IMG/VR virus record: IMGVR_UViG_3300042483_000529
Location: 1 to 64,000 of that record
Direction: 5' to 3' (one strand)
Origin: a virus
Length of the DNA: 64,000 nucleotides
The translations under genes and the position numbers were made by a program. Position 1 is the first letter of the stretch; every line of letters begins with the position of its first letter. This document shows, piece by piece, positions 7,210-14,475 of the stretch. The notes under the pieces are model-generated. The model made no database searches. It saw only the letters and a list, made by a program, of their open reading frames with translations, and was not told the origin of the DNA.

Positions 7210-8079
7210 ATGAGGTTTAAAAAGACGCCAGGACCCGGTCCGCATGTAGAGCTGTTCATAACTAACGCTCAGAAATATTTGGGGTATACTTCAGATCTTG
7301 GCGGCCGTAACATCTTTGGTCAAAAGGTTGGTTACGACGCCGGCCCATGGAGCGGCGCGTTCATTGATGTGGTGGCCCGGGAGTCGGATCTAAACTTTCC
7401 ATCATTCGTTTATTCTGCGGCCGGCCTGGCTGAATGCATTCGCACGGGTTCCATCTCGCGAGCGCCTAAACCAGGCGACGTTGTACTCTTCAACTTTTCA
7501 TCAAACGTTGGACCGGCTGCTGCAGCATTCGGCATGCCACACTGTGGGATCGTAACGGACGTCCAAGAATTCACGAAGACCGGCCGGTTCATCACGGTTG
7601 AGGGAAACACTGAAGGCGCGTCTACGTTCACAAAGAAAGACGGCGTGCATCAGAAGATCCGACATGTAACGGAAGTTTTAATCTTTTGCCGGCCCGCGTT
7701 CAGTAACGGGAAGGTCGGATCCAGGAAGACTTTTTACGAACGGTTAATGGTTCTGTTCGACGCGGCCCGCACACGTATGACGGTCGCTGAAATGGAAGAG
7801 CTCAAAGGAGCGGCGAGCGCGCCTAGTATTCTCCGCCTGAACGGAGACATCCGCTATGGGGATAAGAACAAAAGGATCGAGCTAATCCAGCTAGCGCTCG
7901 CGACGGTGACGGACCTCAGGGGATGTGAGCCAGGTAGATGGGATGCAGCAACCGCCGCTGCGTGCAGCAGGTTTCAACGGAACATTGGAAGAACCGGATC
8001 TGACGTAACGGGTCTCCCGGATCCAGGTACTTTGAATCGTTTGTCAAAAGTTAGCGGCGTCTTCAAATTTGACAGCTGA
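7210..8079 (+). CDS. Endolysin: CHAP-like domain plus peptidoglycan-binding domain
   Basis: 289 residues. Residues 10-160 resemble an amidase/endopeptidase CHAP domain: YDAGPWSGAFIDVV, then PKPGDVVLFNF, the His in MPHCGIVTDV (H111) and VEGNT (about 130-134). The usual catalytic Cys position in the PW-C-x-x-F motif is Ser48 here. Residues about 205-285 look like a PG-binding-1 domain with D/G turns and a CSRFQR helix. The adjacent holin supports a lysis role. The Ser substitution leaves the mechanism open. Confidence 0.8.
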   Translation: MRFKKTPGPGPHVELFITNAQKYLGYTSDLGGRNIFGQKVGYDAGPWSGAFIDVVARESDLNFPSFVYSAAGLAECIRTGSISRAPKPGDVVLFNFSSNVGPAAAAFGMPHCGIVTDVQEFTKTGRFITVEGNTEGASTFTKKDGVHQKIRHVTEVLIFCRPAFSNGKVGSRKTFYERLMVLFDAARTRMTVAEMEELKGAASAPSILRLNGDIRYGDKNKRIELIQLALATVTDLRGCEPGRWDAATAAACSRFQRNIGRTGSDVTGLPDPGTLNRLSKVSGVFKFDS

Positions 8080-8126
8080 GCTCCTTAGTGCTAGACTTCC
8101 ATCGTCTATAGAAAGGACAGCTAAAC

Positions 8127-8456
8127 ATGAACAAAGCAGCAATTGATTCCTACGTAAGGAACCTCTTCGGCCAGGTTGTTGGAGCAATCATGATTGTTAT
8201 GCAAACCTCAGGTATTGCATCACCAATTGACTTCGGCACCAGTGAGTGGCTCCTCGTGGCCAACGCCTTGTGGGCGTCCCTTATCCCAGTGATTCTTCGT
8301 TGGGTCAACAAGAAGGACCCAGCATTCGGTGTGGTTGCAGAAGCTGCGGCCAAGGAAGTTTCAAAGAAGCTTTCCACTGCAGCGGCGAGCGCTAAGAAAA
8401 AGCCAGCTGCAAAGAAGGCTGTTGCTAAGAAGAAGCCGGCGGCCCGGAAGAAGTAA
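8127..8456 (+). CDS. Holin
   Basis: 109 residues: an N-terminal amphipathic part, hydrophobic segments at about 14-28 and 40-58 (LLVANALWASLIPVILRWV), and a Lys/Ala-rich C-terminal tail of about 30 residues (repeated KKPAAKK). Length, tail and position 48 nt after the endolysin fit an actinophage holin that permeabilises the membrane. A good GGA ribosome binding site precedes ATG. The gene is followed by a terminator. Confidence 0.82.
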   Translation: MNKAAIDSYVRNLFGQVVGAIMIVMQTSGIASPIDFGTSEWLLVANALWASLIPVILRWVNKKDPAFGVVAEAAAKEVSKKLSTAAASAKKKPAAKKAVAKKKPAARKK

Positions 8457-8474
8457 CTTTTAACGAATCATAAG

Positions 8475-8518
8475 AAGCCGGCCCGGTTCAATGTAACCGC
8501 GGTCGGTTTTCTTTTTTC
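8475..8518 (+). terminator. Rho-independent terminator
   Basis: GC-rich imperfect stem (8475-8488 with 8495-8509, one bulge), loop CAATGT, then TTTTCTTTTTTC. It closes the lysis operon. Confidence 0.75.
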
Positions 8519-8528
8519 TAGAATGAAC

Positions 8529-8557
8529 TTGACAAATCAAAACCGGCATGCTACCGT
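8529..8557 (+). promoter_or_regulatory. Leaderless promoter
   Basis: TTGACA (8529-8534), a 17-nt spacer ending in TGC, then TACCGT (8552-8557). The ATG at 8564 is 6 nt past the -10 box, and there is no room for a Shine-Dalgarno. Confidence 0.7.
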
Positions 8558-8563
8558 GCAAGA

Positions 8564-8968
8564 ATGAATCTTTATACATACAGAGTTATACGGGAAGTCG
8601 CTTTAGATTTCTATAGAGAGAACGGCATGGAAGTCCACTTTGACCCAGAGCTGTTCAACGGCGTGCTTGTAGTACAAGCGCCGGACGAGGAAACCTCGGA
8701 CCGCATACGTAGCACATTCACGGACATAAGGATGTGGGAAAAAGTAGAAGATGAAGAAGATGAACTCGAGTCTCTAACGGAGGAAGAGTTTGCTGACAAA
8801 TTAATTGCGTCTAGTATTTTGAGCGAAACCGCTAAAGAAGATTTGCAAGAAATTAATCCAGACATTAGAACGGCAATTGAAAGACTTATAGCCGACGGCG
8901 AGCTTATGGAAGAAAACGGAAGGTATCGCCTCACGGAAAAAGGAAAGAATTCCCTAAGAGATAAGTAA
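8564..8968 (+). CDS. Hypothetical protein with winged-helix-like C-terminus
   Basis: 134 residues. The N-terminal half is mixed alpha/beta. Residues about 75-134 (LIASSILSETAKEDLQEI, then LIADGELMEENGRYRLTEKGK) resemble a small winged-helix domain with a terminal beta-wing. It might be a DNA-binding regulator, but no family is certain. Start fixed by the leaderless promoter. Confidence 0.6.
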   Translation: MNLYTYRVIREVALDFYRENGMEVHFDPELFNGVLVVQAPDEETSDRIRSTFTDIRMWEKVEDEEDELESLTEEEFADKLIASSILSETAKEDLQEINPDIRTAIERLIADGELMEENGRYRLTEKGKNSLRDK

Positions 8969-8969
8969 C

Positions 8970-8998
8970 TTGACAAATGCCGGCGTGCGCGCTATAGT
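8970..8998 (+). promoter_or_regulatory. Leaderless promoter
   Basis: TTGACA (8970-8975), a 17-nt GC-rich spacer, TATAGT (8993-8998), and ATG at 9006 seven nt later. It begins 1 nt after the previous stop codon. Confidence 0.8.
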
Positions 8999-9005
8999 AA
9001 CTCTT

Positions 9006-9110
9006 ATGAATGAAACATGCGAGCTCTGCGGAGCAACGGGTAAGGGAACAACGGCGTGGGGTGGCTGGTGCCACGACTGCGATAATCAAATGTCGGAAGC
9101 AGGTAACTAA
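9006..9110 (+). CDS. Mini zinc-ribbon protein
   Basis: 34 residues with two CxxC knuckles (CELC and CHDC) around a Gly/Trp-rich loop, which is a complete minimal zinc ribbon. It starts 7 nt after a consensus -10 box and overlaps the next gene by 1 nt (TAATG). Function unknown; such phage proteins are often adaptors. Confidence 0.6.
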   Translation: MNETCELCGATGKGTTAWGGWCHDCDNQMSEAGN

Positions 9111-9280
9111 TGAACAACAACATGGAGCTAGAGCTCACCAGAAGCCAAACGGAGAGCTTGATGTTTACTCTCATGAGGATTCTTTTTGACAAGAAAACCG
9201 AGCTAACCGAAGCGGCTCGCGCAGACCTAAACTCTATTTACGGAAGACTGGTCAATGAGCTTGAGCTTACAAAAGACTAA
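9110..9280 (+). CDS. Small helical hypothetical protein
   Basis: 56 residues, predicted mainly helical, coupled to the upstream zinc-ribbon gene (TAATG) and overlapping the downstream gene by 26 nt. Codon register and tight packing support it as real. No motif recognised. Confidence 0.55.
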   Translation: MNNNMELELTRSQTESLMFTLMRILFDKKTELTEAARADLNSIYGRLVNELELTKD

Positions 9281-9617
9281 CGGCGCGCCTAAGGCGTGGC
9301 TGTGTTCACGCGCTAACGGTTCGGATGACGGCGTGCGCCGTTTGTCGCACGCTAGTTGCGTCTGCGATGCGTACTACATGTTCAAGTGCTCCGACTGTGG
9401 AGACTGCACCCAGTGCACGGATGAGTACTACATGGTTGAAGACGAGGTCTGGTACTCAGCGATAACCGCTAGAAGCAAACCAGCAATACTTTGCATTGGT
9501 TGCCTGGAGTCGCGCCTGGGCAGACTTTTGACGAAAGATGATTTCTCAGACGCGCCACTGAATTCCATGCCATTCTGGCCAAGGTCCGAAAGATTGTCGG
9601 CGCGCCTAAATCAATAG
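9255..9617 (+). CDS. Cys-rich hypothetical protein
   Basis: 120 residues with many cysteines (CVC, CSDCGDCTQC, then CIGCLESRLGR). Together these could hold two Zn ions. The segment CIGCLExRLGRxLTxxDF is one I recall from phage small proteins of unknown function, without an assigned activity. It overlaps the upstream gene. Confidence 0.65.
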   Translation: MSLSLQKTNGAPKAWLCSRANGSDDGVRRLSHASCVCDAYYMFKCSDCGDCTQCTDEYYMVEDEVWYSAITARSKPAILCIGCLESRLGRLLTKDDFSDAPLNSMPFWPRSERLSARLNQ

Positions 9618-9646
9618 TTGCGTTTGTCAGTTACATGTGCTATAGT
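9618..9646 (+). promoter_or_regulatory. Sigma70-like promoter with TTGTCAG spacer element
   Basis: TTGCGT (9618-9623), 17-nt spacer beginning TTGTCAG and ending TGC, then TATAGT (9641-9646). The spacer start matches the TTGTCGG found at the same place in several cassette promoters further right. Confidence 0.7.
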
Positions 9647-9672
9647 CCAAGTACTAAATAGGAAAGGACACA

Positions 9673-9846
9673 ATGACAGAGAAATCTTTCAATGTCAGTT
9701 TTATAACAGACAGAGTAATAGTTAGCACAACAGTCGAAGCTGATAACGATACAGACGCCCATAACAAAGCCCTAGAGGAAGTTAGGTATTACTTAGGGCT
9801 AGACCTAGTCCCTGTTCGTTATCAGATAGAAGTAGAGAAGGTCTAA
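9673..9846 (+). CDS. Small hypothetical protein
   Basis: 57 residues, predicted beta-alpha-beta (NVSFITDRVIVSTTVEADND, then a helix). An AGGAAAGGA ribosome binding site precedes ATG. It is the first gene after the promoter at 9618, followed 2 nt later by a larger related-looking gene. Function unknown. Confidence 0.6.
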   Translation: MTEKSFNVSFITDRVIVSTTVEADNDTDAHNKALEEVRYYLGLDLVPVRYQIEVEKV

Positions 9847-9848
9847 CA

Positions 9849-10178
9849 ATGATTAGATACCAAACAACAGCTAGTTTTAGTTTTTCAACCAACATTAGAC
9901 CCGAGCTGGGATTAGAAAAAGAAACCCGCGAAGTCATAAGATACCTCATAGAAGAAGAGGGTATTGATTCCTTTTTGGATAAATTAGAGTATGGAGATGT
10001 TGAGCAGATAGAAGTCAGTGAAGAGGACATGGACGCTACCCAAGATAGCGACTTACTAATTCCAATGGACAAAGTCAAAGAGATGTTCACAGCTGTGTCC
10101 CTAGGAATCCTTGAGGTAGAAGGACTGACCAAGGAAGAAGCAGAAGAGGCACTAAAAAGATTTCCAAAGGAACAGTAA
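9849..10178 (+). CDS. Acidic hypothetical protein
   Basis: 109 residues, about one quarter Asp/Glu. The N-terminal strand (TTASFSFSTN) resembles that of the preceding gene product, and the rest is helical. It is second in the operon from the 9618 promoter. Strongly acidic small phage proteins can be DNA mimics, but nothing specific supports that here. Confidence 0.6.
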   Translation: MIRYQTTASFSFSTNIRPELGLEKETREVIRYLIEEEGIDSFLDKLEYGDVEQIEVSEEDMDATQDSDLLIPMDKVKEMFTAVSLGILEVEGLTKEEAEEALKRFPKEQ

Positions 10179-10195
10179 ACACGCCCATAGATTGC

Positions 10196-10224
10196 TTGAC
10201 AAATTTTTAGAATTATGCTACGTT
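10196..10224 (+). promoter_or_regulatory. Sigma70-like promoter
   Basis: TTGACA (10196-10201), a 17-nt spacer ending TGC, then TACGTT (10219-10224). A strong AAAGGGGAA ribosome binding site follows, so the ATG at 10215 inside this promoter is not the start codon. Confidence 0.65.
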
Positions 10225-10253
10225 TGTCCTATCAAACAGAAAGGGGAAGCCAC

Positions 10254-10409
10254 ATGGACTTCTATGGAAACCCAGAAATCAAAAAGGCCTATCAGGCCGG
10301 CTTCAATGATGGACTCCAATGCGGAGTAGATAATGCACGAGAGTTCGAATACATTACTGAAGAGCAGGCAGAAGATTTGCTGACTGAACTAGTGAAAGAG
10401 GAAAACTAA
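10254..10409 (+). CDS. Small hypothetical protein
   Basis: 51 residues from ATG 10254, chosen because AAAGGGGAA lies 8 nt upstream and the longer frame would start inside the -10 region. The sequence IKKAYQAGFNDGLQCGVDNA is a helix of a type common in tiny phage early proteins. Function unknown. Confidence 0.6.
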   Translation: MDFYGNPEIKKAYQAGFNDGLQCGVDNAREFEYITEEQAEDLLTELVKEEN

Positions 10410-10411
10410 TT

Positions 10412-10558
10412 ATGACAATGGACGAACTGATGGAATACGTTTTGAGGGAACTACCTGACGCCGTTTTTGGTGAGGACAATGCATCAGGCGAGATTGTTAT
10501 CGCGACAGGTCTCATAGAAAAATCTGATGGCGAGCCACTAGAAAGAATTGAGGACTAG
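10412..10558 (+). CDS. Small acidic hypothetical protein
   Basis: 48 residues beginning 2 nt after the previous stop. It has an amphipathic helix followed by a probable beta hairpin and an acidic tail. It belongs to the 10254-11210 operon by spacing. No family recognised. Confidence 0.5.
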   Translation: MTMDELMEYVLRELPDAVFGEDNASGEIVIATGLIEKSDGEPLERIED

Positions 10559-10560
10559 TC

Positions 10561-10737
10561 ATGGCGCTTAGTCACAAAGAGTTCACCCAGATAATGGAAG
10601 AACTAGAACGAATTGAAAACGAGCCAGCCACAGAGTGCGCGTGCCGTAACTGCGCCGAGGTCGAGCTTTACAGCAGACTTTATTGCAGAGACTGCTATGA
10701 CATGGCTTGCTCAAAAACAGACGAGGACATGCACTAA
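10561..10737 (+). CDS. Small zinc-finger protein
   Basis: 58 residues: an N-terminal helix then CACRNC, a short strand and CRDC, a four-Cys zinc ribbon. It starts 2 nt after the previous stop and overlaps the next start by 1 nt (TAATG). Function unknown. Confidence 0.6.
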   Translation: MALSHKEFTQIMEELERIENEPATECACRNCAEVELYSRLYCRDCYDMACSKTDEDMH

Positions 10738-11210
10738 TGGGACTAGACATGTATCTAGAAGCTAGACGTTTTGTCAGCGGATGGAGTCACACCAAGGAAG
10801 AAGAGAAAGCAATCTTTGATTCTCTAGTGAAGGCAATCAACATGGACGGCCTGCATGATGAGAGATTTGCCACGGTAAACGTGAACGTCGCTTATTGGCG
10901 TAAGGCTAACCACATCCACAACTGGTTCGTGCAGAACGTGCAAGACGGCGAGGATGACTGTAAGCAATACCACGTCACTCGTGAAAAGTTGTTAGAGCTT
11001 GAGCAACTTTGTAGAGACGTTTGTCAGGCCGGCACGGCTGATGTGGCGAGCGCGAAGTTGCCTCTTGCAACGGGGTTCTTCTTTGGGTCAGACCAGTATG
11101 ACGAATACTATTTCGAGCAGACCGACTGGACAGCCAAACGGATTGCCGAGCTAATGATAGCTATCCCAGATGACGGCATGCTGGACTTCTACTACCAGTC
11201 AAGCTGGTAG
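10737..11210 (+). CDS. Conserved phage protein, MGLDMYL-type
   Basis: 157 residues from ATG 10737; a longer TTG frame at 10707 would overlap the upstream gene more. The N-terminus MGLDMYLEAR and the segments YWRKANHIHNWFVQNVQDGEDDC and TGFFFGSDQYDEYYF form a pattern I recall from small conserved phage proteins of unknown function. A second gene with the related start MGMDVYG occurs at 11691. The operon ends here. Confidence 0.75.
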   Translation: MGLDMYLEARRFVSGWSHTKEEEKAIFDSLVKAINMDGLHDERFATVNVNVAYWRKANHIHNWFVQNVQDGEDDCKQYHVTREKLLELEQLCRDVCQAGTADVASAKLPLATGFFFGSDQYDEYYFEQTDWTAKRIAELMIAIPDDGMLDFYYQSSW

Positions 11211-11260
11211 GCCTGCGTAGCTAACGGCGAGCGCATCCCAAATCAACGGCGTGCGCTCGC

Positions 11261-11273
11261 TGTATGCTATACT
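11261..11273 (+). promoter_or_regulatory. Extended -10 element, leaderless
   Basis: TG then TATGCT (11263-11268), with a further TATACT overlapping it. ATG 11275 follows without space for a ribosome binding site. No good -35 hexamer is visible. Confidence 0.5.
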
Positions 11274-11274
11274 C

Positions 11275-11574
11275 ATGCGCTCAATAGAACTGCACCACTT
11301 TCAGACCGATAGGGACGTAGAGCTTGCTCTAACCTCTGGACTAGCACTGCCAGAACAGCTAGCCATGACGGACTGCACTGAGTGCGACGCAAGACTGTGT
11401 TACTCAGTCTCAGACTCGAACTTTGTACCATTTGTACTAGTGATTGATGAAAGCGACCAAGATTGGGTTCTATGCGAAGATTGCGCAAGCCCAATACTTA
11501 CGCTGACAGACACCTTTTTCCCCCCAGCAGTGGGTAGCCACTTTTCTGATTACGAGGATTTTGAGCCTTTTTGA
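11275..11574 (+). CDS. Zinc-binding hypothetical protein
   Basis: 99 residues from ATG 11275, chosen because the upstream in-frame ATG at 11251 lies before the -10 element. The central part has CTEC and CEDC pairs separated by about 30 residues, forming a probable zinc ribbon. The C-terminus is Phe/Asp-rich. The stop lies 2 nt before the first GTATCCACTTTT motif. Function unknown. Confidence 0.6.
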   Translation: MRSIELHHFQTDRDVELALTSGLALPEQLAMTDCTECDARLCYSVSDSNFVPFVLVIDESDQDWVLCEDCASPILTLTDTFFPPAVGSHFSDYEDFEPF

Positions 11575-11575
11575 T

Positions 11576-11660
11576 GTATCCACTTTTTACGACAAGGTAG
11601 ACACGCCCTAAAAATACTCGTCAAAAGAACTTGCGAAATGTCAGTAGACCCCTGTATAGT
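11576..11660 (+). promoter_or_regulatory. GTATCC element copy 1 and promoter
   Basis: The motif GTATCCACTTTTTAC starts at 11576. The promoter -10 TATAGT is at 11655-11660, preceded by a TG, with the spacer starting ATGTCAG. Motif-to-minus-10 distance is 79 bp. This is the leftmost of 15 copies. Confidence 0.7.
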
Positions 11661-11690
11661 TGGACTTACCAATGAAAGGGGAAATACCAA

Positions 11691-12209
11691 ATGGGTATGG
11701 ATGTTTATGGCAAGAAACCAACCAACGAGGTTGGCGAGTATTTTCGCAGAAATGTTTGGGGTTGGCATCCTCTATGGGATTATGTAGAGAACAATCACCC
11801 AGAGATTGCGGAGTTAGTTGAACACGCTCACAGTAATTCTGGAGATGGCTTGGATGAGGAGAACTCAAAAAAGTTGGCACAACTTTTGATGAACGACTAC
11901 AACTCATCTAAAGTTATTGACTATGTTGATGAGCGTAATCGTCAGCTTTCAGAGCTTCCTTTTGAGGATTGTCAAATCTGTAAGGGAACAGGAATTAGAA
12001 GTGATGAACTCGGCGTTGAAAGTGGCTGGACAACTAGAGAACTAGCACCAGACATAGCAATCATTGTTGGTCGCACTCATGGTTCTTGTAATGCTTGCCA
12101 AGGAGTAGGCAAGCGAGAGAACTGGGCTACCAACTATTTCCTAGAGCCTGACGACATAAAAGAGTTTGCCGAGTTCCTTGAGAACTGCGGTGGCTTTGAG
12201 ATTTGCTAA
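11691..12209 (+). CDS. MGMD-type protein with DnaJ-like zinc motifs
   Basis: 172 residues with a GAAAGGGGAA site before ATG. The N-terminal MGMDVYG and WGWHPLWDYV resemble the protein at 10737. The C-terminal part adds two CxxCxGxG units (CQICKGTG and CNACQGVG), the pattern of DnaJ-type zinc domains that bind unfolded protein or act as adaptors. First gene behind GTATCC copy 1. Function unknown. Confidence 0.7.
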   Translation: MGMDVYGKKPTNEVGEYFRRNVWGWHPLWDYVENNHPEIAELVEHAHSNSGDGLDEENSKKLAQLLMNDYNSSKVIDYVDERNRQLSELPFEDCQICKGTGIRSDELGVESGWTTRELAPDIAIIVGRTHGSCNACQGVGKRENWATNYFLEPDDIKEFAEFLENCGGFEIC

Positions 12210-12222
12210 GGGGGTTTAGAAA

Positions 12223-12414
12223 ATGGAAAAACTTTTTTGCTTTAGTTGCGAGGACGAACTTACTGCGAAAAACACTTCGTCTTACGAGGGGTTTGACAGT
12301 TCGGGCTATCTAGTAGCTAACAGGATTGCGAAAATTGGTAAGGACATGTTTATCAAGTGTGACCCATGCTTTGATGCGGACATTGACAATTACCTAGACA
12401 ATCTCCAAAGCTAA
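12223..12414 (+). CDS. Small zinc-finger protein
   Basis: 63 residues with CFSC near the N-terminus and CDPC about 40 residues later. It is 13 nt downstream of the MGMD-type gene and probably in the same transcript. It precedes a gene-free interval with folded RNA potential. Function unknown. Confidence 0.6.
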   Translation: MEKLFCFSCEDELTAKNTSSYEGFDSSGYLVANRIAKIGKDMFIKCDPCFDADIDNYLDNLQS

Positions 12415-12428
12415 GACCTAGGGAAAGA

Positions 12429-12503
12429 CCCCTGCCTAGCAGGTTCAACGCCCGAAGCAACCTGAGCCAAGTTGTAAAACTGGCTCACTAAATCTTTCAG
12501 GGG
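12429..12503 (+). ncRNA. Three-way-junction-like RNA structure
   Basis: CCCCTG (12429-12434) pairs with CAGGGG (12498-12503) as an outer stem. Inside are a hairpin CAGGTT/AACCTG (12440-12445 with 12459-12464) and a longer hairpin GAGCCA-GTT/AAC-TGGCTC (12464-12486). An alternative outer pairing GAAAG/CTTTC (12423-12427 with 12494-12498) competes. No T-run follows. It replaces the simple terminator found at other cassette ends. The gap 12415-12634 has no gene. Confidence 0.5.
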
Positions 12504-12506
12504 CGT

Positions 12507-12586
12507 GTATCCACTTTTTACCTGGGACCCCCCGAAAAAACTTTTTACGAAATAAGTTTGACAAAAGATGAAAAGTATGGTTTACT
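12507..12586 (+). promoter_or_regulatory. GTATCC element copy 2 and promoter
   Basis: The motif with TAC ending starts at 12507. The promoter is TTGACA (12558-12563), 17-nt spacer, TTTACT (12581-12586). Motif-to-minus-10 distance is 74 bp. Confidence 0.7.
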
Positions 12587-12634
12587 TCTTACATGGCAAA
12601 AAGCCATAGACACAACAAGGAAAGGGGGAAGTCA

Positions 12635-13240
12635 ATGACTTCCACAGCTACACCAAAGATTGTAGGCAAGGCACTCTACCTAGAGCTAATTGCCGACAAC
12701 ACCATAGACGCAGACAAGCTAAGAAAAGTCTTGGGTTGGCAACACGCAGGCACAAGACAGATAATTATTTTCCCAGAGTATCAAGACGATACAGGGAAAG
12801 TTTGGGGTTCAGTAGTTATGAATCGCATTATCTCTAGTCACTCACCTAGAAGCCAATGGGACATTACTTTTATTGACAGGTATAGACCAAACATAGGTGC
12901 GTTGAGGGTGGACGACAGTTATCACAACTACCCAGAATACGAGCGTCCAGTTTGGGACACACTAACAAATAAAGAGAAGTTTGATTCTCACAAGTTGGCG
13001 TTGGATTCAACCTTGAGAAAAATTATTTTGTCAAGTGATTCCGAAATAGATTCAACTGGCAATAGAAAATTGACAGCCCTACAAGCCTTGAGGGTTAGAG
13101 ATAACAAGCCAATCGCAGTAGAGATTACTGACGAGGACATGGTTGAACTTCACATGAAGTCAAAAACTCCACAGGCAGTAATTCGCAGAATCAACAAGGT
13201 TCGTGAATCCATTTCTAGTTTCCCAGCGAAACTCGCATAA
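12635..13240 (+). CDS. Hypothetical protein
   Basis: 201 residues from ATG 12635, chosen because GGAAAGGGGGAAG lies just upstream; an in-frame ATG at 12593 is 6 nt past the -10 box and could give a leaderless longer form. The protein is mixed alpha/beta with a W/Y-rich middle (PRSQWDITFIDRYRPNIG) and a helical C-terminus. It precedes the MoxR and VWA genes and may belong to that system. No family recognised. Confidence 0.6.
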   Translation: MTSTATPKIVGKALYLELIADNTIDADKLRKVLGWQHAGTRQIIIFPEYQDDTGKVWGSVVMNRIISSHSPRSQWDITFIDRYRPNIGALRVDDSYHNYPEYERPVWDTLTNKEKFDSHKLALDSTLRKIILSSDSEIDSTGNRKLTALQALRVRDNKPIAVEITDEDMVELHMKSKTPQAVIRRINKVRESISSFPAKLA

Positions 13241-13282
13241 CCTAAAAATAGATACAGACACAACAAAGAAAGGGCGGAAGCC

Positions 13283-14344
13283 ATGTATCAACAAAAAGTA
13301 ATAGCAGAACACACAGCACCAGACCTAGCAGGAATCAACTATGACCAACTGTTAGAACAACTTGTCGGGGCAGTAAGGGGTTCAAGTTTCGGAGTGACAA
13401 CTTCAATTCTTGACGAACACCTAACACCAGCAGGTAGAGCAACACTACGCACTAAAGGTAAAGCAGGTTCAACACTTTCAACTCCAGCTAAACTAGATGA
13501 AGCAGAGCCAGCGAAGCTAGAGGAAGTTATGGAATCAGTTGCGAACTTAGAGGGAGAGGAATCTTACTCACGACCTAATGGCGACCTTTACTATGGTCGC
13601 AAGTGGGGCGACAATGTAGATGTTGAAGTTCTACGCAAAGCCAGAGAAGCAGGACAGTATGTAATGCTCTATGGAGTTCCTGGAACTGGAAAGACAGCGT
13701 GCGTTGAAGCTGCTTTTCCAGATGAACTTTACACAGTTCTTGGTTCTGGCGACACCGAAGTTTCTGACTTGGTAGGTGGCTATGTCCAAACTCCAAGTGG
13801 CGGTTTTGAGTGGGTGGACGGAAGTTTAGTAAAAGCAGCTTCCGAGGGTAAAGTTCTACTGATTGACGAAATTGGTTTGATTGACCCGAAAGTTCTTTCG
13901 GTTGTCTATGGACTAATGGACGGCAGAAAAGAAATTACAATCACACAGAATCCAGAGCGAGGCACAGTAAAAGCTAAGGAAGGATTTTTTGTAGTTTCGG
14001 CAACTAACCCTAATGTCGCAGGAGTTCGTTTGTCAGAGGCACTTCTATCTCGTTTCGCTATTCAGGTTGAAATGACTACTGATTGGAACTTGGCTAGGAA
14101 ACTTGGAGTTCCGCAGAGTGCGGTTGTTGCTTCACAGAATCTAGCAAAGAAACTAGAAAATGGTGAAACTTCTTGGTCGCCACAAATGCGAGAGTTGCTT
14201 GCGTTCCGTGACTTGTCCAAAATGTTTGGAACAAAGTGGGCAGTCCAAAACTTGCTTGCTTCCGCACCAGAGATTGACAGACCAATCGCTAGTGATGTAT
14301 TCACCAGAGTATTCGGAGAGGCAATCCTGCCAGCAAAGATTTAG
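13283..14344 (+). CDS. MoxR/CbbQ-like AAA+ ATPase
   Basis: 353 residues. A Walker A GVPGTGKT at 131-138, Walker B VLLIDE at 191-196, sensor-1-like SATNPN at 239-244 and an arginine in SEALLSRF (R257) make an AAA+ module. The layout fits the MoxR/CbbQ/CobS branch, whose members act with VWA-domain partners to remodel or insert metal into proteins. The next gene encodes a VWA protein, which matches. The N-terminal 110 residues are Ala/Glu-rich and may bind the partner. The ribosome binding site is AAAGGGCGGAAG. Confidence 0.88.
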   Translation: MYQQKVIAEHTAPDLAGINYDQLLEQLVGAVRGSSFGVTTSILDEHLTPAGRATLRTKGKAGSTLSTPAKLDEAEPAKLEEVMESVANLEGEESYSRPNGDLYYGRKWGDNVDVEVLRKAREAGQYVMLYGVPGTGKTACVEAAFPDELYTVLGSGDTEVSDLVGGYVQTPSGGFEWVDGSLVKAASEGKVLLIDEIGLIDPKVLSVVYGLMDGRKEITITQNPERGTVKAKEGFFVVSATNPNVAGVRLSEALLSRFAIQVEMTTDWNLARKLGVPQSAVVASQNLAKKLENGETSWSPQMRELLAFRDLSKMFGTKWAVQNLLASAPEIDRPIASDVFTRVFGEAILPAKI

Positions 14345-14367
14345 TGAGTGGGTTGTGTCCTCACTAA
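14341..14367 (+). terminator. Hairpin over the AAA+ stop codon
   Basis: TTAGTGAG (14341-14348) pairs perfectly with CTCACTAA (14360-14367). The stem includes the stop codon. No immediate T-run, so it may attenuate or protect the message rather than fully terminate. Confidence 0.45.
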
Positions 14368-14372
14368 AGGGT

Positions 14373-14418
14373 GGGGAAACGCAAGGTTTTTTCTTGTTTG
14401 ATTTGACTTGCGTTTCTC
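14373..14418. repeat. Inverted repeat overlapping the VWA promoter
   Basis: GGGGAAACGCAAG (about 14373-14385) is repeated inverted as CTTGCGTTTCTCCCC (about 14407-14421), one bulged base. The loop holds TTTTTTCTTG and the right arm overlaps the -35 box of the next promoter. It could be a terminator or an operator. Confidence 0.5.
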
Positions 14419-14431
14419 CCCCAACTACTAT
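14403..14431 (+). promoter_or_regulatory. Promoter of the VWA gene, no GTATCC element
   Basis: TTGACT (14403-14408), 17-nt spacer, TACTAT (14426-14431); TACAAT at 14431 is an alternative. Unlike most cassette promoters of this region it has no GTATCCACTTTT upstream. Confidence 0.6.
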
Positions 14432-14475
14432 ACAATTTAGACATAACAAAAAAACGCCAAATGAAAGGGAAGCAA

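Noticed and set aside
10335-10360. tRNA-like GAGTTCGAATAC
   Set aside because: It lies inside a coding gene and no acceptor or anticodon arms are present.
11534-11549. GTAGCCACTTTTCTGA as a 16th motif copy
   Set aside because: It lies within a gene and differs in the core; treated as chance or decayed.
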